DNA of 54,793 bases from UBA5734 sp964528645 (GTDB taxonomy: Bacteria > Bacillota > Clostridia > Saccharofermentanales > UBA5734): the NCBI GenBank assembly GCA_964528645.1, contig CAZGSR010000017.1, forward strand, positions 1 to 54,793, written 5' to 3'. Positions 26,097 through 33,625 of the stretch are shown here, one piece after another. Position 1 is the first letter of the stretch; each line of letters opens with the position of its first letter. Position numbers and translations under genes: made by a program. A model generated the notes under the pieces. The model had not been told where the DNA came from and did no database searches. It saw only the letters and a list, made by a program, of their open reading frames with translations.

Positions 26097-26276
26097 ATGT
26101 CTAAAGTCAAGATCACGCTCACCAAGAGCACCAACAATGCAACCCATAAGCACAAGGCAACCATCCAGGCCTTGGGTCTGCGCAAGATCGGTCAGACTGT
26201 CGAACTGGAGTCCAATCCGGCTCTCCAGGGCATGCTCCGTCTCGTCGCTTACCTGGTCAAGGTTGAAGAAGCTTGA
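26097..26276 (+). CDS. rpmD: 50S ribosomal protein L30
   Basis: 59 residues beginning MSKVKITLTKSTNNATHKHK, with ATIQALGLRKIGQTVELESN and a C-terminal LVAYLVKVEEA. The gene spans ATG 26097 to TGA 26276, has AAGGAGGAG 9-17 bases upstream, and fills the space between rpsE and rplO exactly. Confidence 0.95.
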   Translation: MSKVKITLTKSTNNATHKHKATIQALGLRKIGQTVELESNPALQGMLRLVAYLVKVEEA

Positions 26277-26291
26277 GGAAGGTGTAAGACT

Positions 26292-26741
26292 ATGAAAATC
26301 AACGAATTGAAAGCCTCCCCCGGCGCTCGCCAGACCGCTTTCCGCAAAGGCCGCGGTGTGGGTACCGGCAACGGCAAGACCTCAGGCCGTGGCCACAAAG
26401 GCCAGAACGCCCGTGCCGGCGGCGGTGTCCGTCCCGGATTTGAAGGCGGCCAGATGCCTATCTATCGTCGTCTGCCGAAACGCGGCTTTAACAACAAGCG
26501 TTTCGCCCTGGCCTACATCGAAGTCAGCCTTTCATCCCTGAACAAGTTTGACGACGGTGCCGTGGTCGATGTTGCAGCCATCAATGCTGCTGGCATTGCC
26601 AATGTTCCCAAGGTCAACGACGGCATCAAAATCCTCGGCAATGGTGAACTGACCAAGAAACTGACCGTCAAGGCCAGTGCTTTCACTGCCAGTGCCAAAG
26701 AGAAGATCGAAAAAGCTGGAGGCAGCGTCGAGGAGGTCTAA
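26292..26741 (+). CDS. rplO: 50S ribosomal protein L15
   Basis: 149 residues: MKINELKASPGARQT, the Gly-rich RGVGTGNGKTSGRGHKGQ, GGQMPIYRRLPKRGF and a C-terminal acidic helix. The ribosome binding site is AGGAAGG. It ends three bases before the secY ATG. Confidence 0.97.
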   Translation: MKINELKASPGARQTAFRKGRGVGTGNGKTSGRGHKGQNARAGGGVRPGFEGGQMPIYRRLPKRGFNNKRFALAYIEVSLSSLNKFDDGAVVDVAAINAAGIANVPKVNDGIKILGNGELTKKLTVKASAFTASAKEKIEKAGGSVEEV

Positions 26742-26744
26742 AGC

Positions 26745-28037
26745 ATGGGCAGCATGATCGAAACCCTGAAAAATGCCTTCAAGATCCCGGACCTGCGTAA
26801 AAAACTGCTGTTCACGATCGGCATCCTGATCGTGTACCGTCTTGGCATCCGTGTCCCGGTCCCAGGCATCGACCAGGAGGCTTTCACTGCCCTGATCGAA
26901 CGCTTTGGCCAGCTGGGCAGCTTCCTGGACATCATTTCAGGCGGTGCTTTCAAGCAAGTCTCGATCTTCGCCATGGGCATCACCCCTTATGTCAACGCCT
27001 CCATCATCATGCAGCTGCTCACGGTGGCCATTCCGGCCCTGGAGCGTCTGCAAAAGGAAGGCGAAACCGGACGTAAAAAAATCCAGCAGATGGTCCGCTA
27101 CCTCACGGTCGGTCTGGCCATGGTCCAGGCCATTGCCTACTGGTACGCCACCCGCATGGCTTCATCGTCCACATTGCCGGGCTTTCTCAATGCCATCCTG
27201 GTCGTTGTCAGCTTCACTGCTGGCACTGCCTTCATCATGTGGCTCGGTGAACAGATCAATGAAAAAGGTATCGGCAACGGTATCTCGCTGATCATCTTCG
27301 CTGGTATCATCACAGGTGGCCCCAACGCGATCAAAATGCTCTTTGGTTATTTCCAGAACTGGTCTGTAACCTCGAACATCTTTGTGTCTGTCATTGGCAC
27401 CGCTGCAATCATCGCCGTTTTCGTGGTTGTCGTTGCCCTGGTCGTATTTGTCCAGAGCGCAGAACGCCGCATTCCGGTGCAGTATGCCAAGAAAGTTGTC
27501 GGCCGCAAGATGTACGGAGGCCAGAACACCTACCTGCCGATCAAAGTCAATCAGGCTGGTGTTATCCCGGTCATCTTTGCGATCTCGATTGTCTCCCTGC
27601 CGTCCACGCTGGTTTCCCTGTTTGGCGGTACTGGGCCAGTTGCCGAGTGGTTCATGAATTTCTCCGGCAACCCGTTCTACTACATTTTCTACGCTTTGCT
27701 GATTCTGGGCTTTACCTTCTTCTACTCCATGGTTCAGTTCAATCCGATCGAGATTGCCAACAACCTGCAGAAGAATGGTGGTTTCATCCCTGGCATTCGT
27801 CCCGGCCGGCCGACATCGGACTTCATTGCCCGTACAGCCCGCCGCCTGAACTGGATCGACGGTCTTTTCCTGATCGTCATCGTCCTGTTCCCGGTTCTTC
27901 TGTCAGCTGTGACCAAAGCTCAAGGTGTCTGGTTCGGCGGCACGGCAGTCCTGATCGTCGTCGGTGTTGCCATCGACCTCGTCAACCAGCTCGAATCCCA
28001 GATGGTCATGCGCCATTACAAGGGATTCCTCGACTGA
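26745..28037 (+). CDS. secY: protein translocase subunit SecY
   Basis: A 430-residue channel of the Sec translocon with ten membrane segments. Recognised by IPDLRKKLLFTIGILIVYRLG, GITPYVNASIIMQLLT, QSAERRIPVQYAKK (the cytosolic loop) and the C-terminal ATRRLNWIDGLFL-like region. The ATG at 26745 has AGGAGG eight bases upstream, lying inside the rplO end. Its position between rplO and adk is universal in Bacillota. Confidence 0.98.
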   Translation: MGSMIETLKNAFKIPDLRKKLLFTIGILIVYRLGIRVPVPGIDQEAFTALIERFGQLGSFLDIISGGAFKQVSIFAMGITPYVNASIIMQLLTVAIPALERLQKEGETGRKKIQQMVRYLTVGLAMVQAIAYWYATRMASSSTLPGFLNAILVVVSFTAGTAFIMWLGEQINEKGIGNGISLIIFAGIITGGPNAIKMLFGYFQNWSVTSNIFVSVIGTAAIIAVFVVVVALVVFVQSAERRIPVQYAKKVVGRKMYGGQNTYLPIKVNQAGVIPVIFAISIVSLPSTLVSLFGGTGPVAEWFMNFSGNPFYYIFYALLILGFTFFYSMVQFNPIEIANNLQKNGGFIPGIRPGRPTSDFIARTARRLNWIDGLFLIVIVLFPVLLSAVTKAQGVWFGGTAVLIVVGVAIDLVNQLESQMVMRHYKGFLD

Positions 28038-28051
28038 TCACATGCGATGTC

Positions 28052-28099
28052 AACTTGTAAAAGGGTGTCCGGCGTAGCCCGGATGCCCTTGTTGCAAGT
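28052..28099 (+). other. intra-operon hairpin between secY and adk
   Basis: AAGGGTGTCCGG pairs with CCGGATGCCCTT (12 pairs, two G-T wobbles) around CGTAGC, inside outer arms ACTTG and CAAGT. No long T tract follows. It may modulate adk and downstream expression. Confidence 0.5.
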
Positions 28100-28120
28100 G
28101 ACGCAGGAGGACTAGAAGAC

Positions 28121-28771
28121 ATGAGACTGATTCTACTGGGGGCGCCTGGTTCCGGAAAAGGGACAATGGCGGCCGACCTCGTGCGGGAATACCAGATTCC
28201 CCACATTTCGACCGGTGATATCTTTCGCCAGAACATCAAGGCCAACACCCCGCTGGGACAGGAAGCCAACCAGTACATCCATCAAGGAGCGCTCGTCCCT
28301 GACACCCTGACCATCGCCATGGTGGCAGACCGCCTGGAGCAGGCAGATTGCCAGCGTGGATTCCTGCTCGATGGCTTCCCGCGTACCGTTGCCCAGGCCG
28401 AAGCTTTGACTGAACTTCTGGCTAAGCGCCAGATCGCGCTCAATGCGGTCGTTGAACTGGAGTTATCCGACGAATCGATTCTCTCCCGTCTCACCGGGCG
28501 GCGCGTCTGTTCTTTGTGTGGCCGGACTTACAACATCGATTCCTGCCGTCCTCAGAAGGAAGGCATCTGTGATGCCTGCGGCGGGACTTTGTACCAGCGG
28601 GACGATGACAAACCGGAAACCATCCGGCAGCGGCTGGCCCATTATTACCAACTGACCTTGCCGCTTTCGGATTATTACGAACACAAAAAGCTGCTGGTCC
28701 GGATTAATAACGAAGGCGAAGTCGGATCCTCCTTGCCGGCTGTCCTGTCTGCTCTGAAAGAACGGTCCTGA
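28121..28771 (+). CDS. adk: adenylate kinase, zinc-containing
   Basis: A 216-residue long-form adenylate kinase (ATP + AMP to 2 ADP). P-loop GAPGSGKGT is at 8-16, FLLDGFPRT at 81-89. The LID has four cysteines C130, C133, C150 and C153, the structural zinc site common in Gram-positive enzymes. The ribosome binding site CAGGAGG is about 12 bases upstream. Confidence 0.97.
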   Translation: MRLILLGAPGSGKGTMAADLVREYQIPHISTGDIFRQNIKANTPLGQEANQYIHQGALVPDTLTIAMVADRLEQADCQRGFLLDGFPRTVAQAEALTELLAKRQIALNAVVELELSDESILSRLTGRRVCSLCGRTYNIDSCRPQKEGICDACGGTLYQRDDDKPETIRQRLAHYYQLTLPLSDYYEHKKLLVRINNEGEVGSSLPAVLSALKERS

Positions 28772-28776
28772 ACGCC

Positions 28777-29532
28777 ATGGTCCGATTAAAAACCATAGAG
28801 GAATTGGCACGCATCCGGAACGCTGGGCGAATTGTCGCCCAGGTCCTGGAAGCGATGGCACAGATGGTTCGGCCGGGGATCTCAACCCTCGACCTCGACA
28901 GGGAAGCGGAGGCGATCATCCGCAAGGCTGGTGCTGTCCCGTCTTTCAAGGGCTATGGGGAACCCCCGTTTCCAGCCTCCATTTGTGCTTCCATTGATGC
29001 GGAGGTCGTTCACGGCATCCCACTGGCCACAAGGATTCTCCAGCCAGGAGAAATCATATCGGTCGATGTCGGTGCCTATTTCGAAGGCTTTCACGCGGAT
29101 GCTGCGCGGACATTTGCCGTTGGTGATATTTCTGCTGAGAAGGCAGAACTGGTACGAGTCACCGAAGCCGCTTTCTGGGCTGGTTTTGAGAAGGCAGTGA
29201 CCGGCAACCGGCTGGGTGATGTGTCAGCTGCAGTCCAGCGGATAGCCGAATCGCACGGCTATGGTGTCGTCCGCGAGCTAACTGGCCACGGCGTTGGCCG
29301 ACGGTTGCACGAAGATCCAGACCTGCCCAATTTTGGCCATGCTGGTCGCGGAATGCGCCTGGAAGCAGGACTCGTCCTGGCCATGGAGCCGATGATCACG
29401 CTGGGCAGCCGGCACATCGCCATCCTCGAGGATGGCTGGACGATCGTCACCACGGATCGAAAACCCGCAGCCCACTATGAGAACACCTTTGCTGTCACTG
29501 CGGAAGGACCGGTCATCCTGACTGCGTTATGA
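28777..29532 (+). CDS. map: methionine aminopeptidase type I
   Basis: 251 residues; removes N-terminal Met from nascent proteins. The metal-binding frame is visible: ISVDVGAYFEGFHADAARTF (two Asp), LTGHGVGRRLHEDP (His), AMEPMITLG (Glu) and EDGWTIVTTD with the last Glu near YENTFAVT. It starts five bases after adk and its stop overlaps the KOW gene (ATGA). Confidence 0.97.
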   Translation: MVRLKTIEELARIRNAGRIVAQVLEAMAQMVRPGISTLDLDREAEAIIRKAGAVPSFKGYGEPPFPASICASIDAEVVHGIPLATRILQPGEIISVDVGAYFEGFHADAARTFAVGDISAEKAELVRVTEAAFWAGFEKAVTGNRLGDVSAAVQRIAESHGYGVVRELTGHGVGRRLHEDPDLPNFGHAGRGMRLEAGLVLAMEPMITLGSRHIAILEDGWTIVTTDRKPAAHYENTFAVTAEGPVILTAL

Positions 29533-29861
29533 CCCAGGAAGTGACTGTTTTCGAAGCCATGCAGAACCGCGGCCTGGTATCTGGCCAGCTTGTTGTCTCG
29601 ATCGCTGGGCATGACACGGGCAGAGTCTATCTGGTCATCGCGGTCATGGATCAATTTGTCTCGTGCATCGATGGCAAGTTTCGTCCGCTGGATAAGCCGA
29701 AGCGCAAGCGGTGGCGCCATCTCAGGCCACTGGGCCAGATCGATTCGGGCTGGGAGGAAAAACTGGCAGCTCTCGGTGACCCAGGGCAGAAAAACGCGCT
29801 GGTCCGGAAACTGATTGACGACCATTCTGGCTGGATTTTGGAAAAGCCAGCTGAACCGTAA
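29529..29861 (+). CDS. KOW-domain RNA-binding protein (L14e-like)
   Basis: 110 residues. The N-terminal half is a KOW/SH3-like barrel (LVSGQLVVSIAGHDTGRVYLV) followed by a basic stretch KPKRKRWRHLRPLG and an acidic helical tail. A KOW protein of this type commonly lies between map and infA in Clostridia. A ribosome-associated role is inferred from that conserved place and the fold. It overlaps map by four bases. Confidence 0.8.
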   Translation: MTQEVTVFEAMQNRGLVSGQLVVSIAGHDTGRVYLVIAVMDQFVSCIDGKFRPLDKPKRKRWRHLRPLGQIDSGWEEKLAALGDPGQKNALVRKLIDDHSGWILEKPAEP

Positions 29862-29922
29862 AAATTCACCATCCCAAGTCCTGGGCAGCCAAGGCCCCGG
29901 CAGACTCACAGGAGGAACAATC

Positions 29923-30141
29923 ATGAGCAAGGAAGAAGCCATTGAAGTTGAGGGGATTGTCGTCGACGTCCTGCCCAATGCAGTCTTCAAGGTCCGTCTC
30001 GAAAACGGCCATGAAGTGACGGCCCATATTTCCGGCAAACTGCGCCAGCACTACATCAAGATCCTGACCGGCGACCGAGTGACGGTTGAGCTGTCACCCT
30101 ATGATGTCACCCGCGGCCGGATCACCTGGCGCGCCAAATAA
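29923..30141 (+). CDS. infA: translation initiation factor IF-1
   Basis: 72 residues, the exact IF-1 length: MSKEEAIEVEGIVVDVLPNA, ENGHEVTAHISGKLRQHYI and GDRVTVELSPYDVTRGRITWR. OB-fold factor that occupies the 30S A site at initiation. The ATG at 29923 has AGGAGG eight bases upstream. Confidence 0.97.
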   Translation: MSKEEAIEVEGIVVDVLPNAVFKVRLENGHEVTAHISGKLRQHYIKILTGDRVTVELSPYDVTRGRITWRAK

Positions 30142-30165
30142 CTTCAAAAAACGAACGCCAGGCAC

Positions 30166-30193
30166 TTGATTTATCAAATGAATCTGGTAAACT
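30166..30193 (+). promoter_or_regulatory. possible internal promoter before rpmJ (alpha-operon part)
   Basis: TTGATT (30166-30171), 16 bases, TAAACT (30188-30193) in the AT-rich infA-rpmJ gap. It could give extra transcription of rpmJ-rpsM-rpsK-rpsD-rpoA-rplQ. Confidence 0.45.
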
Positions 30194-30263
30194 ATTTTAG
30201 CATGCGCCCTCATGACGTCTGTTTTTGATCTGTCCAAGGCGCTAGATCCAGGAGGAAACCACC

Positions 30264-30377
30264 ATGAAAGTCAGACCGTCCGTCAAACCGATCTGCGAGA
30301 AATGCAAGGTTATCAAGCGCAAGGGCCGCGTCATGGTCATCTGCGAAGATCCTAAGCACAAGCAGAAACAGGGCTGA
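30264..30377 (+). CDS. rpmJ: 50S ribosomal protein L36
   Basis: 37 residues, MKVRPSVKPICEKCKV... ending KHKQKQG. Zinc ligands C11, C14, C27 and H32 (C+ form) are all present. Preceded by CAGGAGG at 30250-30256. Small enough to be missed by length cut-offs. Confidence 0.95.
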   Translation: MKVRPSVKPICEKCKVIKRKGRVMVICEDPKHKQKQG

Positions 30378-30418
30378 TCCGGTACACGGATTAGCCATCA
30401 GTCAACCGCACGTGTTAA

Positions 30419-30464
30419 GGGATGCGGCTGCCGACAGAACCTGAACGGGTTTTGCGGTCATCCC
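30419..30464 (+). other. structured element upstream of rpsM (possible ribosomal-protein binding leader)
   Basis: Outer arms GGGATG (30419-30424) and CATCCC (30459-30464) enclose CCG / CGG (30431-30433 with 30455-30457) and CAGAACC / GGTTTTG (30435-30441 with 30448-30454). It lies in the unusually long 145-base gap before rpsM, where E. coli has its S4-binding alpha-operon pseudoknot. Homology to that element is not claimed. Confidence 0.4.
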
Positions 30465-30522
30465 GATCGTGTTTACTACATAGAGATTCTTTGAGAGCCT
30501 TTCACTTTACGGAGGTAAGAAA

Positions 30523-30891
30523 ATGGCACGTATTGCCGGAGTCGATCTGCCGAACGATAAGCGCGTTGAAATTGCGCTTTGCTACATTTTTGGAGTCGGC
30601 AGAACACTTTCGAACAAGATTCTTACAACATGCGGCATCGATCCCGATACCCGTGTCAAGAACCTGACAGAAACTGAAGTATCCAAAATCAGGGACACCA
30701 TCGAAAACGGCTACACCGTCGAGGGTGACCTGCGGCGTGAAATCGCCATGAATATCAAGCGCCTGACGGAAATTGGCTGCTACCGCGGCCGTCGCCACAG
30801 GATGGGCCTGCCGGTCCGCGGCCAGCGTACGAAAACAAACGCCCGCACCCGCAAGGGACCGAAGCGCACCATGGCTAATAAGAAAAAGTAA
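30523..30891 (+). CDS. rpsM: 30S ribosomal protein S13
   Basis: 122 residues: MARIAGVDLPNDKRVEIAL, YIFGVGRTLSNKIL, and the basic C-terminus RGLPVRGQRTKTNARTRKGP-type. Contacts the P-site tRNA and the subunit bridge. The ribosome binding site is GGAGG 10 bases before ATG. Confidence 0.98.
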   Translation: MARIAGVDLPNDKRVEIALCYIFGVGRTLSNKILTTCGIDPDTRVKNLTETEVSKIRDTIENGYTVEGDLRREIAMNIKRLTEIGCYRGRRHRMGLPVRGQRTKTNARTRKGPKRTMANKKK

Positions 30892-30903
30892 GGAGGACAG
30901 AAC

Positions 30904-31308
30904 ATGGCTAAAGCGTCTGCCAAGAAAACGGCTGTTCGGCCGAAGAAAAGAGAACGCAAGAACATTGACCGTGGCTCTGCCCACATCCACTCTTCGTTCA
31001 ATAACACGATTGTCACCATCACCGATCCCAATGGCAACGCCATCTCCTGGGCCAGTGCCGGTGGCATGGGCATGAAGGGTTCCCGTAAAGGGACACCGTT
31101 TGCCGCCCAGATGGCAGCTGAATCTGCTGCCAAGACCGCTGTCGACCATGGCATGCGCTCGGTCGAAGTTTTTGTCAAAGGTCCGGGTGCCGGCCGCGAA
31201 GCTGCGATCCGTTCGCTGCAGGCCGCCGGTCTTGATGTCACGATGATCAAAGACGTCACACCGATCCCGCATAATGGTTGCAGACCGCCGAAAAGAAGAA
31301 GAGTCTGA
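30904..31308 (+). CDS. rpsK: 30S ribosomal protein S11
   Basis: 134 residues: a basic N-terminus, then GSAHIHSSFNNTIVTITD, GMGMKGSRKGTPFAAQ, and the universal end TPIPHNGCRPPKRRRV. It belongs to the 30S platform and lines the mRNA exit. Ribosome binding site AAGGAGG. Confidence 0.98.
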   Translation: MAKASAKKTAVRPKKRERKNIDRGSAHIHSSFNNTIVTITDPNGNAISWASAGGMGMKGSRKGTPFAAQMAAESAAKTAVDHGMRSVEVFVKGPGAGREAAIRSLQAAGLDVTMIKDVTPIPHNGCRPPKRRRV

Positions 31309-31325
31309 TCCCGGAGGAATAGAGA

Positions 31326-31940
31326 ATGGCTAGATATACAGAAGCAGCCTGCCGGCTCTGCCGCCGCGAAGGCGAAAAGCTTTTCCTTAAAGGGCAGCGT
31401 TGCTATACCGGCAAATGTGCCATCGCCCGTCGGAGCTTCGCTCCCGGCCAGCATGGCCAGGGCCGCAAGAAAATTTCCGAATATGGTTCCCAGCTGCGTG
31501 AAAAGCAGAAGGCGAAGCGTTTTTATGGTGTCCTTGAAGGTCAGTTCAGAAAGACCTTTGACAGCGCCAGCCGCATGAAGGGCAAGTCAGGTGAAAACCT
31601 GCTGCAACTCCTTGAATTGCGTTTTGACAATGTTGTCTATCGCATGGGTTTTGCCGCTTCCCGCGCCCAGGCCCGCCAGCTGGTCACACACGGCCACTTT
31701 ACCATCAATGGTAAGAAGGCCAACATCCCCTCGATGACCCTCAAGGCCGGCGATACCATCGCCGTCTGCGAAACATCCCGCAAATCACCGAAATTCCAGG
31801 ATCTTGCGACCCGTCCTGTTCCGTCCTGGCTCACATTCAACGCGGAACAGCTCAGTGGTACCGTTGCCCAGGTTCCGGCCCGCGCCGACGTCGACCTCGA
31901 TGTCCGCGAGACGCTCATCGTCGAACTTTATTCGAAGTAA
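31326..31940 (+). CDS. rpsD: 30S ribosomal protein S4, zinc form
   Basis: 204 residues: MARYTEAACRLCRREGEKL with four Cys in CRLC...C...C arrangement (zinc-binding C+ form), then GQHGQGRKKISEYGSQLREK and the S4 domain ASRAQARQLVTHGHFTINGKK. A primary assembly protein and known autoregulator in E. coli and B. subtilis. Its presence in the alpha cluster makes the structured rpsM leader a candidate target (inference). Confidence 0.98.
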   Translation: MARYTEAACRLCRREGEKLFLKGQRCYTGKCAIARRSFAPGQHGQGRKKISEYGSQLREKQKAKRFYGVLEGQFRKTFDSASRMKGKSGENLLQLLELRFDNVVYRMGFAASRAQARQLVTHGHFTINGKKANIPSMTLKAGDTIAVCETSRKSPKFQDLATRPVPSWLTFNAEQLSGTVAQVPARADVDLDVRETLIVELYSK

Positions 31941-32009
31941 TCCTCACCGGCTGGCTGCGCAATCAGCAGCCGCGTGAAAGAGCGTTGTGTCGTAATTAGG
32001 AGGAACAGA

Positions 32010-32963
32010 ATGATTGAGATCAAAAAGCCAGTGATCGAATGCCTGGAACAGAACGAAGAACGTTCCTATGGCAAATTCGTGATCGAACCGCTTGAGCGGG
32101 GCTATGGCATCACACTGGGCAACTCGCTGCGCCGTGTGCTGCTTTCCTCATTGCCGGGTGCGGCAGTGACGGCGATTCGCGTGGAGGGTGTCTTCCATGA
32201 ATTTTCAACGGTCAAGGGTGTCGTTGAAGATATGACCGAAATCATCCTCAATGTCAAAGGCATCCGGGCTGACCTGCATGTGGATGGACCGAAAACGGTC
32301 TATATCAGCACTGAGGAAGGTCGCACCGGTGTCGTGACAGCGGGCGACATTGTCCGCGATGATGAAGTCGAGGTCATGAATCCTGACCACCCGATCGCCA
32401 CACTGAATGGCGAAGGTCGCCTCTTCATGGAACTGACCTTCAATGGCGGCCGCGGCTACAACACCGCCGACCGTAACAAATGGGTCAGCCAGCCGATCGG
32501 TGTGATTCCGATTGACTCGATTTTCACGCCGGTCAAAAAGGTCAACTATTCGGTCGAAAACACCCGTGTCGGCCAGTTTACTGACTATGACAAGCTGACC
32601 ATCGAGGTCTGGACCGATGCCACCATCGGTGCTTCCGAAGCTTTGAGCGTCGGCGCCAGCATCCTGACCGAACACCTCAACCTGTTCGTCGCCTTGACCA
32701 GCAGCGTGACCAGCACGAATTTTTCCAACCTGGAAATTGACGGCAAGGCTCCGACTGTCCTGGGCACCGCGATCGAAGACCTTGACTTCTCTGTCCGCAC
32801 TTACAACTGCCTCAAGCGCGCCGGCATCAATTCGATCGGCGATCTCGTGGCCCGTTCGGAAGAAGACATGATGAAAGTCAGAAACCTCGGCAAGAAATCG
32901 CTCGAGGAAGTCATCCAGAAACTCGAAGAAATGGGCCTGTCACTCGCTGCTATTGACGAGTGA
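32010..32963 (+). CDS. rpoA: RNA polymerase alpha subunit
   Basis: 317 residues. The N-terminal dimerisation domain has GYGITLGNSLRRVLLSSLPGAA, and the C-terminal domain has LDFSVRTYNCLKRAGINSIGDL and MKVRNLGKKSLEEVI, which contact UP elements and activators. The ATG at 32010 follows AGGAGG at 31998-32003. An upstream in-frame extension is not conserved-looking. Confidence 0.98.
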   Translation: MIEIKKPVIECLEQNEERSYGKFVIEPLERGYGITLGNSLRRVLLSSLPGAAVTAIRVEGVFHEFSTVKGVVEDMTEIILNVKGIRADLHVDGPKTVYISTEEGRTGVVTAGDIVRDDEVEVMNPDHPIATLNGEGRLFMELTFNGGRGYNTADRNKWVSQPIGVIPIDSIFTPVKKVNYSVENTRVGQFTDYDKLTIEVWTDATIGASEALSVGASILTEHLNLFVALTSSVTSTNFSNLEIDGKAPTVLGTAIEDLDFSVRTYNCLKRAGINSIGDLVARSEEDMMKVRNLGKKSLEEVIQKLEEMGLSLAAIDE

Positions 32964-32997
32964 GGGGACCGTTCCCGATCATTAGGAGGGTATTAAC

Positions 32998-33522
32998 ATG
33001 CCTGCACGTAGAAAACTCGGACGCGCCTACGACATGCGTCTGTCGATGCTGCGGGGGATGGTCACCACGCTGATCCTCACCGGCAAGATCGAAACCACCG
33101 AGGCTCGCGCCAAGGAAGTCAAGCGGATCGCAGAACAGCTGATCACGATGGCGATCAAAGAGAAGGACAACTTCACTACGAAGGAAGTCACTGTCTCTGC
33201 AGCCAAGCTTGACGGCAAGGGCAAGAAGGTTTTAAAGTCAGCCACTTCCAAAAACGGCAGCAAATACGACGTTGTCGAGCGTGAAGTGAAAAAGGAAATG
33301 GTCCAGGTTGACAGCCCGTCCCGCCTGGCCGTCCGTCGCCAGCTGATGCTCTGGTTGAACAAAAGCCACGACGAAAAAGGCAACACCGTCAATCCGGTCA
33401 ATTTCCTGTTCGACACGGTTGCCCCGAAATACGTCGGACGCACCGGTGGCTATGCCCGTATCATCAAGCTCGGCGCACGCCGTGGTGATGCTTCAGAGAT
33501 GGCAATCCTCGAACTCCTCTGA
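32998..33522 (+). CDS. rplQ: 50S ribosomal protein L17 with internal insertion
   Basis: 174 residues against about 115-125 in E. coli or Bacillus. The normal core is split: MPARRKLGRAYDMRLSMLRGM and the EARAKEVKRIAEQLITMA part come first, and DSPSRLAVRRQLMLWL and the C-terminal GGYARIIKLGARRGDASEM follow. Between them lies a Lys-rich insertion of about 45 residues (roughly 57-104). It is the last ribosomal gene and is followed by a terminator-like hairpin. Confidence 0.95.
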   Translation: MPARRKLGRAYDMRLSMLRGMVTTLILTGKIETTEARAKEVKRIAEQLITMAIKEKDNFTTKEVTVSAAKLDGKGKKVLKSATSKNGSKYDVVEREVKKEMVQVDSPSRLAVRRQLMLWLNKSHDEKGNTVNPVNFLFDTVAPKYVGRTGGYARIIKLGARRGDASEMAILELL

Positions 33523-33570
33523 GTTTGTTGCACTGAAGACCTGCCACCCAAATTCACAACCATCTGCCAT

Positions 33571-33606
33571 AACGGGGACAGGACCATCCTGTTCCCGTTT
33601 TGTTTT
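33571..33606 (+). terminator. terminator at the end of the ribosomal superoperon
   Basis: Arms AACGGGGACAGG (33571-33582) and CCTGTTCCCGTT (33588-33599), 12 pairs with one G-T, loop ACCAT, then TTTGTTTTG. The ribosome binding site of the next gene starts at 33608, so readthrough or an upstream promoter must feed the ecf genes. Confidence 0.85.
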
Positions 33607-33625
33607 GAAGGGGATCGCTTTGACC

